64,000 nucleotides of DNA from Pseudomonas muyukensis (GCF_019139535.1 NZ_CP077073.1:1001001-1065000), one strand, 5' to 3'. Counted from the stretch's first letter, positions 35,903 through 45,960 are shown. Notes: generated by a model from the sequence alone, not told the origin. Translations and numbers: made by a program.

Positions 35903-38900
35903 ATGTCCAGCGCAATACTCCCTCTCTTCGACTTCAAGGCTGTGGTCGCGCAGCAATTCAGCGGGCGGCCCATGCTCCGGCAGCTACTCGCCGAGCAGCT
36001 GCTGGCGCTGCTGGTCAAAAAACACCCCGCACTGGCGCGCGTGACACCGAAGCTTGCGTCAGCGGACGCCTTGCTGCTGTTGATACCTGATCCAGACAGA
36101 CCGTTCTCGCACCGCAAGCCTCTGCTCGATGTCGCCTTGCAGGCCGCACTGGACGGGGCCGCGCTGAACCTTGAGGCAATCGATGGGCGTCACTTTGGCT
36201 TGAGCCTGGCCGATCCCTATCGGCTGCCGGGGGCCACGGATCGCTTCGAGTACCTGCAGATCAACGGCTGCGATGCCGAACTCGACGAACTGCTGGTGAC
36301 GCTGGTCGACCGTTGGTGCCAGGCCCAGGTGGAATACTGGCGTGCGACAGCTTCAGCGGGTGTCAGCCGTGATCGCTGGCTGCAGTTGCTGCTGAAGATG
36401 GCCATGCTGCGTAACTTGCCGATGCAAGGGCTGGACAGCTATCAGCAATCCTGTGTGCGTGGGCTGCTGGGGCCTATCGCCAAACAGCCTACGGTCTTTG
36501 CGGTGAGCGTGGAGATGACATCCCAGGGCCAGCGCCTGAGCGAAACCCAGGCCGGGCTGCTGGTGACCGGTGAATGGGACGAACGGCAGGTGATCCTGTG
36601 GTGTACGCCATCAAGCATCATCAGGGCCTTCGATTCGCTCGGCGACTTCGCCACGGCGCTATGCGAGGAGTTGGCCGGCCGTCATCGCTTTGCCGAGATG
36701 ACCTGGCATCGCCAGCAACTGAGCGGCGATGTGTTCGCCCAGCAGGCAACGCTGATGCTGGAAAACATGCTCGAGCGGGCGCAACGGGTCGCAAGCGCAG
36801 CGGGGTTGGAGGCGTCTGAAAAAGTGCGTTTGCTCGACGCGCTGAGCGATCCCTCGCAGTGGTTCATCGACGGTTACTTCGTCGCGCCCACAGGCCAGGC
36901 TGTGCTGCCGCCCGGTGTGGCCAGGGCGGGCGTGACCAGCCGTTTCGCTTATCAGGAGGCGCTGTTCGCATTGGCGCTGGACCAGTCGACCTCCCAGGGC
37001 GCGCGGGCGCTGGATGGCATCGAGGATCTGCAAAGCTATACCCGTGAGCGCTTGCGCCAGGCGCTGCTGGAGGATCACCCGGTCGATGCCAACTACCACT
37101 CGGACGACCTGATACTCGAGCTCAAGCGCGCCGAAGGTGAGCCCGGCGGGGCCGCCGCAGGGGCCGGTGGTGGCGAGCCGCTGGCAGATGCCGGGGAAAA
37201 GTCCCTGACCGACTTCGCCATCGGCAACCTGGGCTCGTTGCATGGCGCTGTCATTACCTCGGTCAAGCACCGCGATGGCCAGTTGATCATGCCCTGGTTG
37301 ACGGTCGATTACCTGCGCCGGCTTGTCCAGCGGGTGGATATTGGTGGCCGTTACCCTGCCTACGTGGCGCGGTCCCTGGATGCGCCAGACGGGCGGGCAC
37401 GGCGTGTCGAGCATTTCGCCAGGGAGTGGCGACAAACGCTGCTGTTCAGCGCGCTGTCGGCAAGGCTCGACGGCACCCTGAGCGAAGCTGGCCTGCAGGT
37501 TGTCTGCGACTATGTGCGCGGCTTGGCCGATACCACCACCTCGTTGACGCCGCTGGCCTATACCGAGGCCGGTCAGTCATCGCGGTACGACATTGTGCAT
37601 GGCATGTATGTGCTCAACTGTGTGGAGCCCGCGCGGGTGATCCTGTATCGGCCGCTGTACGGCCATGGGGCTGTGCGCGAGTTCAGCGACCTGGAGGCGC
37701 TCGGCAGCGGGATTCGCCAGTCCTCCACCCTGCGCGCCAGCGTCCTGCAGTGGATGGATGAGGCGGCGCGCCAGCATTACCACAGCGATCTCAGCGCCGA
37801 TACGCGCCTGGTGCACGTCGGCATTGACCCGGGTCTGCTTGCTGAGCCGGCGAGGCTGGACCTGCAGTTCTGGCGCATCGATGTCGACGGCAAGCTGTAC
37901 AACGCCAATCGGGACTGGCTGGTGGCAATCGCCGAGCAAGCGACGACCTCTTCGGCGCAAAGTCGCTGGGCGATGCTCGAGCAGGCGGCCTGGTTGTTGT
38001 TTCAGACCGCCGTGCCGCTGCTGCGCGGGCCGGTTGCGCTGGTGGCGTGGCTGGCACAGGCGGTGATGGCGTTCTCGGCCGATGTTTCTGCGCTGCTCGA
38101 AGGCAATGCATTCGAAGCCTCGCAAGCGGTGGTGGACCTGGTGCTCAATGTCGGCATGGTCTTGCTGCATCAACACCTGCCGGGGGTGAAGCCTGCGGCG
38201 CCCAAGCCTGGGGCGGCAATGGGCGACGCCTTGCTGGGCTACCCGACAGGCCACCAGGCGATCGTGGCGCCGAAACAGGGCCGGGTCGGCCTGCCCGGCC
38301 CGGTAACGCAGGCGCGATTGGATTTCGCCTGGCGCGGCAACGCCGGTTTCAACTGGCTTGATGCGCCACGGCGCCTGGCGTTGCAGGCTTTGCGCGTCAG
38401 CGTGGATCTGGCTGATAGCCAGCCGCTGGCGATGGGGCAGGCCCGCGGGCTCCATCGACTCGGTGAACGGCTCTATGCGGTGATGGCCGCGGATGTCTAT
38501 CCCGTGGCGCTGTTCGACGGCGATGTACGCATCATCGATGCGCAGGGCGAGCCGCAGGCATGGATCGTGCGCAGCGACGGCGCCTGGCGCATCGACGCCT
38601 CGATGCGCCTGGCCGGAGCGGGTCCGAAGACCCGGCGCCAGTTGCTCAAGGAAGAAAACCAGCGCCTTGTGGCGTCACTGAAGGATGAAGACAGGAAACT
38701 CATTACCGAAATGAATGCGTTGGACCTGGAGTTTGCCAGGCATCGAGACTTCTTCACCAAGGCCAAGGCGGATCTGCTCGACCTCGAGGCCAAGGCGCAA
38801 CCCGGCGCAGGTGACGAGCAGCGCTTGCAGCTGCAGCGCAAAATACAATACCAGGCCAGGTTGCGTGTGGTGGATGACTTGAAGTTGCTGGTGGAGAAAG

Positions 38901-40534
38901 GGCTCGCCCATGACAAAGTGGTGTCGCGTCTGGAAGCGCTGCGGCTGATGGACCCGCTGATGCCGGACGCGATCAGGCTGCAGCGCAACGTCACGCGCGA
39001 AGAGCTGGTTTCGCGCTGCGAGATCTACTACAACGAGCTGATCACGCTGATCAACGATGTGAACGTGCAAGCGCTGAGCGAGTCCATGCCGATCCTTCCG
39101 CTCTCGCCGGGCGAGGCCCAGTTCTACCGGCGCTTCTATACCCAGTTGGAGCAAGTTATCGCCTGGGAAGGCGAGCTGGTGAACTTGTCGAATGATTTCG
39201 ATACCTTGCTGGAGGATACCCTGCGCGATGACTCGATCATCTTCAAGCGCGGTATCCATGACGAGCCTGCCGACAAGCACGCGCAACTGCTGGAAATCAT
39301 CGAACAGCGGCGCCTGACGGCCACCGAGCTGGCGTTCCGACGGTTGATCGACCTGGCCGAGGCCTGTCTGAATCGCCTGGCGAGCGTCGATGAGCAAGTC
39401 CTGAGCGACTATGCGCAGTACCTGGCCGGGCCCGAGTTGGTCAGCGCCGGCGCTGCCCATGGCGACCTCGCCGGTGGCGAGCTGACCCTCAACGAACGCA
39501 TCGACATTCTTACCGGCGTGCTGGACTCCTATGGCCAGGCCGAGGTGATGAGCCGCTATCTGTCCAGCTTGGGTGGGGACGCCATCCGCCCGGCCCGCTT
39601 GCAGGAATACCGCAAGGCGCTTCGGGAATTGATCGAGAGTGCCGAGCGTGCGCTGGAGCAAGCCATTCGCGAGCAACAACTGGCTGAAAAGTCGCCATCA
39701 CGCCCGGCCGTCTACGCGGCGCGCGGCGGCAAGCGACGGGTCGTCAGGACCCAGCGTGGCAAGAGTGTCGTGGGTGAGCAGCGGCAACTGGGGGGCGAGG
39801 AGGTCGTGCAGCAGATGGACTCGCGCAAGACCGTGCTCAAGACGTTTCGGCGCCGAGGTGAAGAGTGGGTCGAGGATATCGCGCCGTACGAACCGAGCCC
39901 CGCGCAGGTCAGCGACCCCGGCCGTTGGGCAGGGCAAGGGCGCAAGCTGGTGAGGCAGATCGAGTCGGTGGTCAAGTTGGCCAGGCAGTACATCAGGAGC
40001 GATGAGCCCAAAGGCCTGTCAACGGTCATCGACGAGCATGTCGACAAGCTCCACGAGGTGCTCGGGCAGTTGCCGGACGACCAGGCGAACACTGAGTTGT
40101 CGGAGCAGTTGCAGGCAGGGATCACCCGCCTCGAGGCTTCCCGGGATGACCTGCTGGAGGCGTTGTACCTGACCACCAGCCACCCCAATGCCGAGAGCTT
40201 GCGCTACCTGTTGTCGCGCGAGCAGGTGACGGTCAGTCGCGTGCCGGGGCGCACGCAGCTCAAGGCCGGCGACCATCTGGATATCTACGAAGTGCGGCGC
40301 AGGCCGAAAACTGCAGGGCGCATGGGCGATGGCCTGTGGGAGGCGCACTTTCACTACCCCGCGGCGGATACCCCGGGGCGGCAGTTCAGCAAGGGGCATA
40401 TCAAGCTCTGGGCCGAGCGCAAGCTAGGCCGGGAAGCGCAGTTGCGCGCGGCGATCGAGCGCAACGAGTTGCTGCCGATCTACCGCGGCAATCTACACCT
40501 TGCCCAGGTGGAAGGCTTGATTCCGTTCGATTGA
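35903..40534 (+). CDS. Giant toxin-like protein of the DUF6543 (dermonecrotic toxin N-terminal) type
   Basis: 1,543 aa with no signal peptide. Layout: an N-terminal alpha/beta region (1 to about 410); a Gly/Ala linker at about 412-436; a second globular region to about 695; hydrophobic helices at about 697-735 and 738-760; a compact segment at about 849-905 (LYAVMAADVYPVALFDGDVRI ... WRIDAS); a charged coiled coil at about 909-1010; a helical region; a basic stretch at 1263-1296; and a C-terminal domain at about 1437-1543 ending in an AHFHYP ... FSKGHIKLWAERKLG ... LPIYRGNL motif. I recognise this layout from very large Pseudomonas proteins annotated as dermonecrotic-toxin-like or membrane-targeted effector proteins, mostly uncharacterised. 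ATG at 35903 with GGGA nine bases upstream. It stands alone, with no immunity, chaperone, VgrG or Tc genes beside it, and ends four bases from the convergent deacetylase gene. Enzymatic activity, export route and target are unknown. Confidence 0.75.
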   Translation: MSSAILPLFDFKAVVAQQFSGRPMLRQLLAEQLLALLVKKHPALARVTPKLASADALLLLIPDPDRPFSHRKPLLDVALQAALDGAALNLEAIDGRHFGLSLADPYRLPGATDRFEYLQINGCDAELDELLVTLVDRWCQAQVEYWRATASAGVSRDRWLQLLLKMAMLRNLPMQGLDSYQQSCVRGLLGPIAKQPTVFAVSVEMTSQGQRLSETQAGLLVTGEWDERQVILWCTPSSIIRAFDSLGDFATALCEELAGRHRFAEMTWHRQQLSGDVFAQQATLMLENMLERAQRVASAAGLEASEKVRLLDALSDPSQWFIDGYFVAPTGQAVLPPGVARAGVTSRFAYQEALFALALDQSTSQGARALDGIEDLQSYTRERLRQALLEDHPVDANYHSDDLILELKRAEGEPGGAAAGAGGGEPLADAGEKSLTDFAIGNLGSLHGAVITSVKHRDGQLIMPWLTVDYLRRLVQRVDIGGRYPAYVARSLDAPDGRARRVEHFAREWRQTLLFSALSARLDGTLSEAGLQVVCDYVRGLADTTTSLTPLAYTEAGQSSRYDIVHGMYVLNCVEPARVILYRPLYGHGAVREFSDLEALGSGIRQSSTLRASVLQWMDEAARQHYHSDLSADTRLVHVGIDPGLLAEPARLDLQFWRIDVDGKLYNANRDWLVAIAEQATTSSAQSRWAMLEQAAWLLFQTAVPLLRGPVALVAWLAQAVMAFSADVSALLEGNAFEASQAVVDLVLNVGMVLLHQHLPGVKPAAPKPGAAMGDALLGYPTGHQAIVAPKQGRVGLPGPVTQARLDFAWRGNAGFNWLDAPRRLALQALRVSVDLADSQPLAMGQARGLHRLGERLYAVMAADVYPVALFDGDVRIIDAQGEPQAWIVRSDGAWRIDASMRLAGAGPKTRRQLLKEENQRLVASLKDEDRKLITEMNALDLEFARHRDFFTKAKADLLDLEAKAQPGAGDEQRLQLQRKIQYQARLRVVDDLKLLVEKGLAHDKVVSRLEALRLMDPLMPDAIRLQRNVTREELVSRCEIYYNELITLINDVNVQALSESMPILPLSPGEAQFYRRFYTQLEQVIAWEGELVNLSNDFDTLLEDTLRDDSIIFKRGIHDEPADKHAQLLEIIEQRRLTATELAFRRLIDLAEACLNRLASVDEQVLSDYAQYLAGPELVSAGAAHGDLAGGELTLNERIDILTGVLDSYGQAEVMSRYLSSLGGDAIRPARLQEYRKALRELIESAERALEQAIREQQLAEKSPSRPAVYAARGGKRRVVRTQRGKSVVGEQRQLGGEEVVQQMDSRKTVLKTFRRRGEEWVEDIAPYEPSPAQVSDPGRWAGQGRKLVRQIESVVKLARQYIRSDEPKGLSTVIDEHVDKLHEVLGQLPDDQANTELSEQLQAGITRLEASRDDLLEALYLTTSHPNAESLRYLLSREQVTVSRVPGRTQLKAGDHLDIYEVRRRPKTAGRMGDGLWEAHFHYPAADTPGRQFSKGHIKLWAERKLGREAQLRAAIERNELLPIYRGNLHLAQVEGLIPFD

Positions 40535-40538
40535 TGCC

Positions 40539-41306
40539 TCAGCGATTGCTGTAGACCCCATGCCTGCCGTGGGCGGGCATGGCCTGGTTGCCACGCTCGG
40601 TGATCATCTGCCCGAGGCTGACCAGCTCGATCCCCTGGCTCCTGAGCCGGGGGATTTCCCGTTCCAGCACTTCCAGGGTCTGTGGGTAGGGGTGCCCGAT
40701 CAGCACTGCCGAGCCCTGTTTGCGGGCAAGCTCCACGCCTTGGCGCAGTTGCCCGGCAATGGCCTCGGTGGTGCGCACGTCGTCCAGGAACACATCCCGG
40801 GAAACATGCGCCAGCCCCTGCGCTTGCGCTTGCGCCGCCGCCACCGTGGCGGCACTGGTGCGGCTGTCGACGAAGAACAGGTGGCGGCGCTGCAACTCAG
40901 CCATCAGCCAGGTCATGGGCGCGCGCTGGGCGGTCATGCGGCTGCCCATGTGATTGTTGATGCCGGCGGCATAGGGCACCTTGGCCAGGGCGGTGTCCAG
41001 GCGTCGGCCCAGTTCTTCGAGGGCGATGCCGGGGTGCCAGGCATAGGGGCCGGTGGCCGGGTCCATGGGCATGTGCAGGATCACCGTGCGCCCGGCCTTG
41101 TGCGCCTGGCGGGCGAAATCGCTGGCGTGCGGGGTGTCGGGCATGATCGCCATGGTCACCGGCCCTGGCAGGGCCAGGGTGCGGCTATCGCGCGCGCTGC
41201 TCTGGCCGAGGTCGTCGATGATGATGCTCATGTAGGCCTTGCCGGCCGGGGCCGCTTGCGCGACACCGGCCAACAGGCAGAACAGCAGGGACAGCAGATA
41301 ACGCAT
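40539..41306 (-). CDS. Divergent polysaccharide deacetylase family protein (YibQ-like)
   Basis: 255 aa, signal peptide ending AQA. The mature protein has the divergent NodB-like fold of the YibQ family: AYMSIIIDDLGQSSARDSRTLALPGPVTMAIMPDTPH, VILHMPMDP, GINNHMGSRMT and HPYPQTLEVL. A periplasmic role on glycan or peptidoglycan is assumed for the family but the substrate is not established. It starts eight bases after the ctpA stop, so the two are translated together. The same order envC-ctpA-yibQ occurs in P. aeruginosa and, for envC-yibQ, in E. coli. Confidence 0.85.
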   Translation of the reverse strand: MRYLLSLLFCLLAGVAQAAPAGKAYMSIIIDDLGQSSARDSRTLALPGPVTMAIMPDTPHASDFARQAHKAGRTVILHMPMDPATGPYAWHPGIALEELGRRLDTALAKVPYAAGINNHMGSRMTAQRAPMTWLMAELQRRHLFFVDSRTSAATVAAAQAQAQGLAHVSRDVFLDDVRTTEAIAGQLRQGVELARKQGSAVLIGHPYPQTLEVLEREIPRLRSQGIELVSLGQMITERGNQAMPAHGRHGVYSNR

Positions 41307-41314
41307 GGTGGGTA

Positions 41315-42646
41315 TCAGTCACCCTTGGTGATGTTCAGGCCCTTGAGCAGGCTGAGGGCCTGGCTGAGCTGGAAGTCGTTGTCCTGTGGGCGATCCTTGC
41401 GCTTGGCGCTGCCGCTCGGGCGGTCGGCGCCGCCATTGCCGTTGCCCAGGTGGCCCTGCAGGTCGGCTTCCTTGAAGTTGTCGGTGTCGGCCTCGGCGGT
41501 GAGCTTGGCCGGGCGCACCTCGATGTCCGGGACGATGCCCTGGGCCTGGATCGAGCGACCGTTGGGGGTGAAGTACAGCGCGGTGGTGAGCTTGAGCGCG
41601 CGGTCGTTGGCCAGTGGCAGCACGGTCTGCACCGAGCCTTTGCCGAAGCTGTCGGTACCCATCAGCACGGCGCGTTTCTGGTCCTGCAGGGCGCCGGCGA
41701 CGATTTCCGAGGCCGAGGCGCTGCCGCCGTTGATCAGCACCACCAGTGGCACGCCTTCGCTGGCGTCGGCCGGATCGGCGGAGTAGCGCAGTTCGGAATT
41801 GGCGATGCGACCCTTGGTGTAGACGATCAGGCCCTTGGTCAGGAAGTGGTCGGCCACTTCCACCGCCGATTGCAACACGCCGCCGGGGTTGTTGCGCAGG
41901 TCGAGGACCACGCCGCGCAGTTTCTTGCCGTTGTCCTTGCGCAGCTTGGCCAGGGCCTTGCCCACCTCGTCGCCGGTCTTGACCTGGAACTGGGTGATGC
42001 GGATGTAGCCGTAGTCGTTCTCCAGCAGCTGGCTCTTGACGCTCTTGACCTGGATCACCGCGCGGGCCAGCGTCACGTCGAACGGCGTGCCGCCATCGCG
42101 CACGAGGGTCAGGGTGATCTTCTCGCCGATCTTGCCGCGCATCTTGTCCACGGCCTCGGTCATGCTCTGGCCGCGGGTCGGTGCGCCGTTGATCTTGACG
42201 ATCAGGTCGCCGGCCTCGATGCCGGCGCGCGAGGCCGGGGTGTCGTCGATGGGCGAGACCACCTTGACGAAGCCGTCCTCCATGCCGACCTCGATGCCCA
42301 GGCCGCCGAACTCACCGCTGGTGCTTTCCTGCAGTTCCTGGAAGTCCTCGGGGCCAAGGTAGGCCGAGTGCGGGTCGAGGTTGCTGAGCATGCCCTTGAT
42401 GGCGTTCTCCAGCAGGGTCTTGTCATCCACCGGCTCGACATAGGCGGCCTTGATGCGGTCCATGACCTCGGCGAAGGTGCGCAGCTCGTCCAGCGGCAGC
42501 GGCGCCTTGGCGGTCACCTCGGTGGCCGGCACCGCGGCGGGCTTGGCCGCCATCGGCTTGGCCGGCTCGGCGGCAACGGCCAGGGGCGCGCCGACGACCA
42601 GGGCGATGGTCAGGGCCAGCTGGGTGAGGCGGGGCGAGTGCAGCAT
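41315..42646 (-). CDS. ctpA: C-terminal processing protease (S41 family)
   Basis: 443 aa periplasmic serine protease. Signal peptide ending AVAA, helical N-terminal region, PDZ domain at about residues 118-200 (GGLGIEVGMEDGFVKVV ... GIEAGDLIVKING), then the S41 catalytic core with Ser311 in GGSASASEIVAG and Lys336 in SFGKGSVQT. In P. aeruginosa this protein degrades peptidoglycan endopeptidases with the partner LbcA. A linker of Gly, Asn, Arg and Lys precedes the C-terminal SLLKGLNITKGD. ATG at 42646 after GGAG; the longer in-frame start overlaps the envC end region and hides the signal peptide. Confidence 0.93.
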   Translation of the reverse strand: MLHSPRLTQLALTIALVVGAPLAVAAEPAKPMAAKPAAVPATEVTAKAPLPLDELRTFAEVMDRIKAAYVEPVDDKTLLENAIKGMLSNLDPHSAYLGPEDFQELQESTSGEFGGLGIEVGMEDGFVKVVSPIDDTPASRAGIEAGDLIVKINGAPTRGQSMTEAVDKMRGKIGEKITLTLVRDGGTPFDVTLARAVIQVKSVKSQLLENDYGYIRITQFQVKTGDEVGKALAKLRKDNGKKLRGVVLDLRNNPGGVLQSAVEVADHFLTKGLIVYTKGRIANSELRYSADPADASEGVPLVVLINGGSASASEIVAGALQDQKRAVLMGTDSFGKGSVQTVLPLANDRALKLTTALYFTPNGRSIQAQGIVPDIEVRPAKLTAEADTDNFKEADLQGHLGNGNGGADRPSGSAKRKDRPQDNDFQLSQALSLLKGLNITKGD

Positions 42647-42733
42647 GTCGAACGAACTCCTGATCCTGTTGGTGCTCCTGCTGGGAGCATCGGCACCGCC
42701 GTTTGGTGGGCGGCGCCGTAAAAGTAGCATTAA

Positions 42734-44032
42734 CTAGCCGCGGCACCATTGCGCGGGGTCGCTGGGCCGGCCTTGCTGGCGAATCGCGAAGTACAACCCG
42801 GCGCTGTCCTGGCCGCCGCTGTCGCCGACGGTGGAGATCGCCTCGCCGGCCTTGACGATGTCGCCGGCGCTCTTGAGCAGGCTCTGATTGTGGCCGTACA
42901 GGCTCAGGTAACCGTTGCCATGGTCGAGGATGACCAGAAGTCCTGCGCCGCGCAACCAGTCGGCGAACACCACGCGCCCGCCATGCACCGCGCGCACCTG
43001 GGTGCCGGCGCTGGCGCCGATCATCACCCCGTCCCACTTGGCCCGGGCATCGCTGCCGCGGGCGTCACCGAAGCGTGCGAGCAATCGACCATTGACCGGC
43101 CATGGAAGTTTTCCCCGGGCGGCGGAAAAAGCACCGCCATAGCTGGCGCCGTCGCTGGAAACCACCGGGCCCAGGGTGGTGCGGGCTTTTTTCGGGGCCT
43201 CCTCGGGGGCATTGTCACGGGCGGCGGCCAGGGCCTGGGCCTTGCGCCGCTGTTCTTCTTCCTGCCTGGCCAGCAGGGCGCGCTGGCGGGCCTCCTCGGC
43301 TTCGCGGGCCTGGCGGGCGAGGGTCTCCTCGATGGTCTTGAGCACCTTGCTCAGGTCGGCCTGGTCCTGCTCGCGGCTTTGCAGCTTCTGGTCGCGCGCT
43401 TTCATGTCGGTGTTGAGCTTGGCCAGTACCTGCTGGCGCTTGTCGCGTTCGGCGACCAGGGCCTGGCGGCGATTGTCGAGGTCGGCGCGCTGGCTCAGCA
43501 GTTGTTCCTGCTGGCGGCCGATGTCCTGCTCGACGTTGGCCAGCTGGCGCAGGGTTTCGTTGAAGGCGCGCAACTGCTCCAGGCGCGCCTGGCTCAGGTA
43601 GTCGTAGTAGGTCAGGGTGCGGGCGAACTTCTCGGGGTTCTGCTGGTTGAGCAGCAGCTTGAGGTATTCCTCGCGGCCGTTGTTCTGGTAGGCCGAACGG
43701 GCCTGGATGGCAATCAGGCGTTGTTGTTCAACGCGGGCGCTCTGGAGTTTTTTTTTCTCGTGATCAAGGCGCTCCAGCTCGCCCTCGGTCTTTTTTAGTT
43801 CTTTTTGCAGCGCCTCCACCTGTTTCTCGAGGTTGCCGATATCGGTCTCGGTGGACTTGAGGTCTTTCTGCACGCCGGCTTTTTCCTCCTGGAGCTTGCC
43901 CAGCATTTTTTTCAGCTCGGCGATGTCCTGGCGGGTGGCGTCCAGCTGTTGCTGGGTCTGTGCGCGCTCATCGGCGGCGAAGGCCGGGGTGAGCAGGCAT
44001 GACAGGGCGAGTAGGATGAGGGCGCGGAGCAT
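42734..44032 (-). CDS. envC: EnvC-like murein hydrolase activator
   Basis: 432 aa. Signal peptide ending AFA, a long coiled coil (about residues 25-270, rich in Gln, Glu and Lys) and a C-terminal LytM/M23 domain (ARFGDARGSDARAKWDGVMI ... VLDHGNGYLSLYGHN). The usual zinc ligands are degenerate: the first His is not present in the FGD segment and the HxH is YGHN, so like E. coli EnvC it should activate amidases (AmiA/AmiB) at the division site rather than cut murein. ATG at 44032; no strong ribosome-binding site. It has its own promoter region, because the gpmI terminator lies directly upstream. Confidence 0.92.
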   Translation of the reverse strand: MLRALILLALSCLLTPAFAADERAQTQQQLDATRQDIAELKKMLGKLQEEKAGVQKDLKSTETDIGNLEKQVEALQKELKKTEGELERLDHEKKKLQSARVEQQRLIAIQARSAYQNNGREEYLKLLLNQQNPEKFARTLTYYDYLSQARLEQLRAFNETLRQLANVEQDIGRQQEQLLSQRADLDNRRQALVAERDKRQQVLAKLNTDMKARDQKLQSREQDQADLSKVLKTIEETLARQAREAEEARQRALLARQEEEQRRKAQALAAARDNAPEEAPKKARTTLGPVVSSDGASYGGAFSAARGKLPWPVNGRLLARFGDARGSDARAKWDGVMIGASAGTQVRAVHGGRVVFADWLRGAGLLVILDHGNGYLSLYGHNQSLLKSAGDIVKAGEAISTVGDSGGQDSAGLYFAIRQQGRPSDPAQWCRG

Positions 44033-44084
44033 GGGGTTGGGCGTACCAGGGATGGAGACTGGCCTAGTATGCCCGCGCGGGCCT

Positions 44085-44124
44085 GCAAAAAAAACGCCTC
44101 GCGGCGTGTGCGGCGAGGCGTTTG
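44085..44124 (-). terminator. gpmI terminator
   Basis: An 11-bp stem (AAACGCCTCGC with GCGAGGCGTTT) followed on the minus strand by eight T residues. Downstream of gpmI and the REP pair, just ahead of envC. Confidence 0.9.
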
Positions 44125-44152
44125 TCTGGAAACCAGGTGTTTTAGCGCTGCC

Positions 44153-44209
44153 GTTCGCCGGCAAGCCGGCTCCTACGAGGCTTGTGTAGGCGCCGGCTTG
44201 CCGGCGAAC
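44153..44209. repeat. REP pair, type B
   Basis: Two 24-base inverted copies (44153-44176 and 44186-44209; one mismatch) of the CGCCGGCAAGCCGGCTCCTAC class, right after the gpmI stop. Confidence 0.85.
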
Positions 44210-44218
44210 AGGTCTCGA

Positions 44219-45754
44219 TCAGGCATCGACCAGGATCGAGGTTCCGGTCATTTCCGCTGGTTTTTCCAGCCCCATCAGCTTGAGCATGGTCGGCGCCACG
44301 TCGGCCAGCACACCGCCTTGGCGAACCTTGACGCTGCGCTTGCCGACATAGATGAACGGCACAGGCTCGGTGGTGTGGGCGGTGTGCGCCTGGCCTGTGC
44401 ACTCGTCTTCCATCTGCTCGACGTTGCCGTGGTCGGCGGTGATCAACGCTTCGCCGCCGACCTTGTCCAGGGCCTGGACAATGCGCCCGACACAGCCATC
44501 CAGGGCTTCCACGGCCTTGACCGCCGCCTCGAACACGCCGGTATGGCCGACCATGTCGCCGTTGGCGTAGTTGACCACGATCACGTCGAAGCGCTGCTGC
44601 TCGATGGCCTCGACAATGCGGTCGGTGACCTCCGGGGCGCTCATTTCTGGCTGCAGGTCGTAGGTGGCGACCTTCGGCGACGGGATGAGGATGCGTTCCT
44701 CGCCTTCGAACGGCTCTTCGCGTCCGCCCGAGAAGAAGAACGTGACGTGGGCGTACTTCTCGGTTTCGGCGATGCGCAGCTGGGTCTTGCCGTTTTTCGC
44801 CAGGTATTCGCCGAGCACGTTGTGCAGGCTGGCCGGGGCGAAGGCCGCCGGGGCCGGGATCTTCGCCGAGTACTGGGTCAGGCCGATGTAGGCCGCCAGC
44901 TTGGGCAGGCGCGCGCGCGCAAACTCGTTGAAATCAGGCTCGACGAACACCCGCGACAGCTCGCGGGCGCGGTCGGCGCGGAAGTTCATGAAGATAACGG
45001 CGTCGCCGTCTTCGACCTTGACCGCCTGGCCAATGCGCGTGGCTTTGACGAACTCGTCGCTCTCGTCGCGGGCGTAGGCCGCTTGCAGGCCGGCAAGGGC
45101 GTTGTCGGCGGTGTATTCGGCGGCGCTGTCGACGATCAGGTTGTAGGCGGCGCTGACACGGTCCCAGCGGTTGTCGCGGTCCATGGCGTAGTAGCGGCCG
45201 ATCAGGCTGGCGATGCGGCCCTTGCCCAGCTTGGCGAAGGTGGCGTCGAGCAGTTCGATGGACGACTGGGCGCTGCGCGGCGGGGTGTCGCGGCCGTCGA
45301 GGAAGGCGTGCAGGTAGATCTTCTCGGCGCCACGCTGCGCGGCCAGTTCGGCCATGGCGATCAGGTGGTCCTGGTGGCTGTGCACGCCGCCGTCGGAGAG
45401 CAGGCCGAGGATGTGCACGGCCTTGCCGGCGCCGACGGCCTTGTCCACCGCGCCGCCAAGCACGGGGTTTGCGAAGAACTCGCCATCGCGGATGGCCTTG
45501 GTCACCCGGGTGAAGTCCTGGTACACCACACGCCCGGCGCCGAGGTTCATGTGACCGACTTCCGAGTTGCCCATCTGCCCGTCGGGCAGCCCCACGTCCA
45601 TGCCGGAACCGGAGATCAGGCCATGCGGCTGGGTGGCGCGCAGGCGGTCGTAGACCGGTGTGTTGGCGGCGTAGATGGCGTTGTATTCGGGGCTTTCGCT
45701 GTGACCGAAGCCATCCAGGATGATCAGGACCAGGGGTTTAGGCGTGCTCGTCAT
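44219..45754 (-). CDS. gpmI: 2,3-bisphosphoglycerate-independent phosphoglycerate mutase
   Basis: 511 aa, interconverts 3- and 2-phosphoglycerate in glycolysis/gluconeogenesis with two Mn2+ ions. Catalytic Ser64 in [19 protein letters not shown]; metal ligands in [22 protein letters not shown] and [14 protein letters not shown] at 45754 ([10 protein letters not shown]), the known P. putida start; an in-frame TTG one codon earlier is unlikely. Divergent from the rhodanese-grxC-secB run. Confidence 0.97.
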   Translation of the reverse strand: MTSTPKPLVLIILDGFGHSESPEYNAIYAANTPVYDRLRATQPHGLISGSGMDVGLPDGQMGNSEVGHMNLGAGRVVYQDFTRVTKAIRDGEFFANPVLGGAVDKAVGAGKAVHILGLLSDGGVHSHQDHLIAMAELAAQRGAEKIYLHAFLDGRDTPPRSAQSSIELLDATFAKLGKGRIASLIGRYYAMDRDNRWDRVSAAYNLIVDSAAEYTADNALAGLQAAYARDESDEFVKATRIGQAVKVEDGDAVIFMNFRADRARELSRVFVEPDFNEFARARLPKLAAYIGLTQYSAKIPAPAAFAPASLHNVLGEYLAKNGKTQLRIAETEKYAHVTFFFSGGREEPFEGEERILIPSPKVATYDLQPEMSAPEVTDRIVEAIEQQRFDVIVVNYANGDMVGHTGVFEAAVKAVEALDGCVGRIVQALDKVGGEALITADHGNVEQMEDECTGQAHTAHTTEPVPFIYVGKRSVKVRQGGVLADVAPTMLKLMGLEKPAEMTGTSILVDA

Positions 45755-45899
45755 CAATCAAACTCACGGTTGTTCAAAGATGATAAAGACACGCATTTTA
45801 GGGCAAATACGCCAGCGGCGGCGAATATTCCTCCCCTCGCCTGACCGGCGTGCTCGGCCAGGTGCCGTGCAGCCCGGTTTACCGGTGGCCCGGTGGGCT

Positions 45900-45927
45900 T
45901 TGGTGGTCATGGGGGGCTGTGTATACT
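45900..45927 (+). promoter_or_regulatory. Sigma-70-type promoter of the rhodanese-grxC-secB run
   Basis: TTGGTG (45900-45905) and TATACT (45922-45927) with 16 bases between. The start site would fall near 45934, about 27 bases before the first ATG. Confidence 0.5.
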
Positions 45928-45960
45928 GGCCGCCATTTTCAATCGCCTGGAACACCCCCG

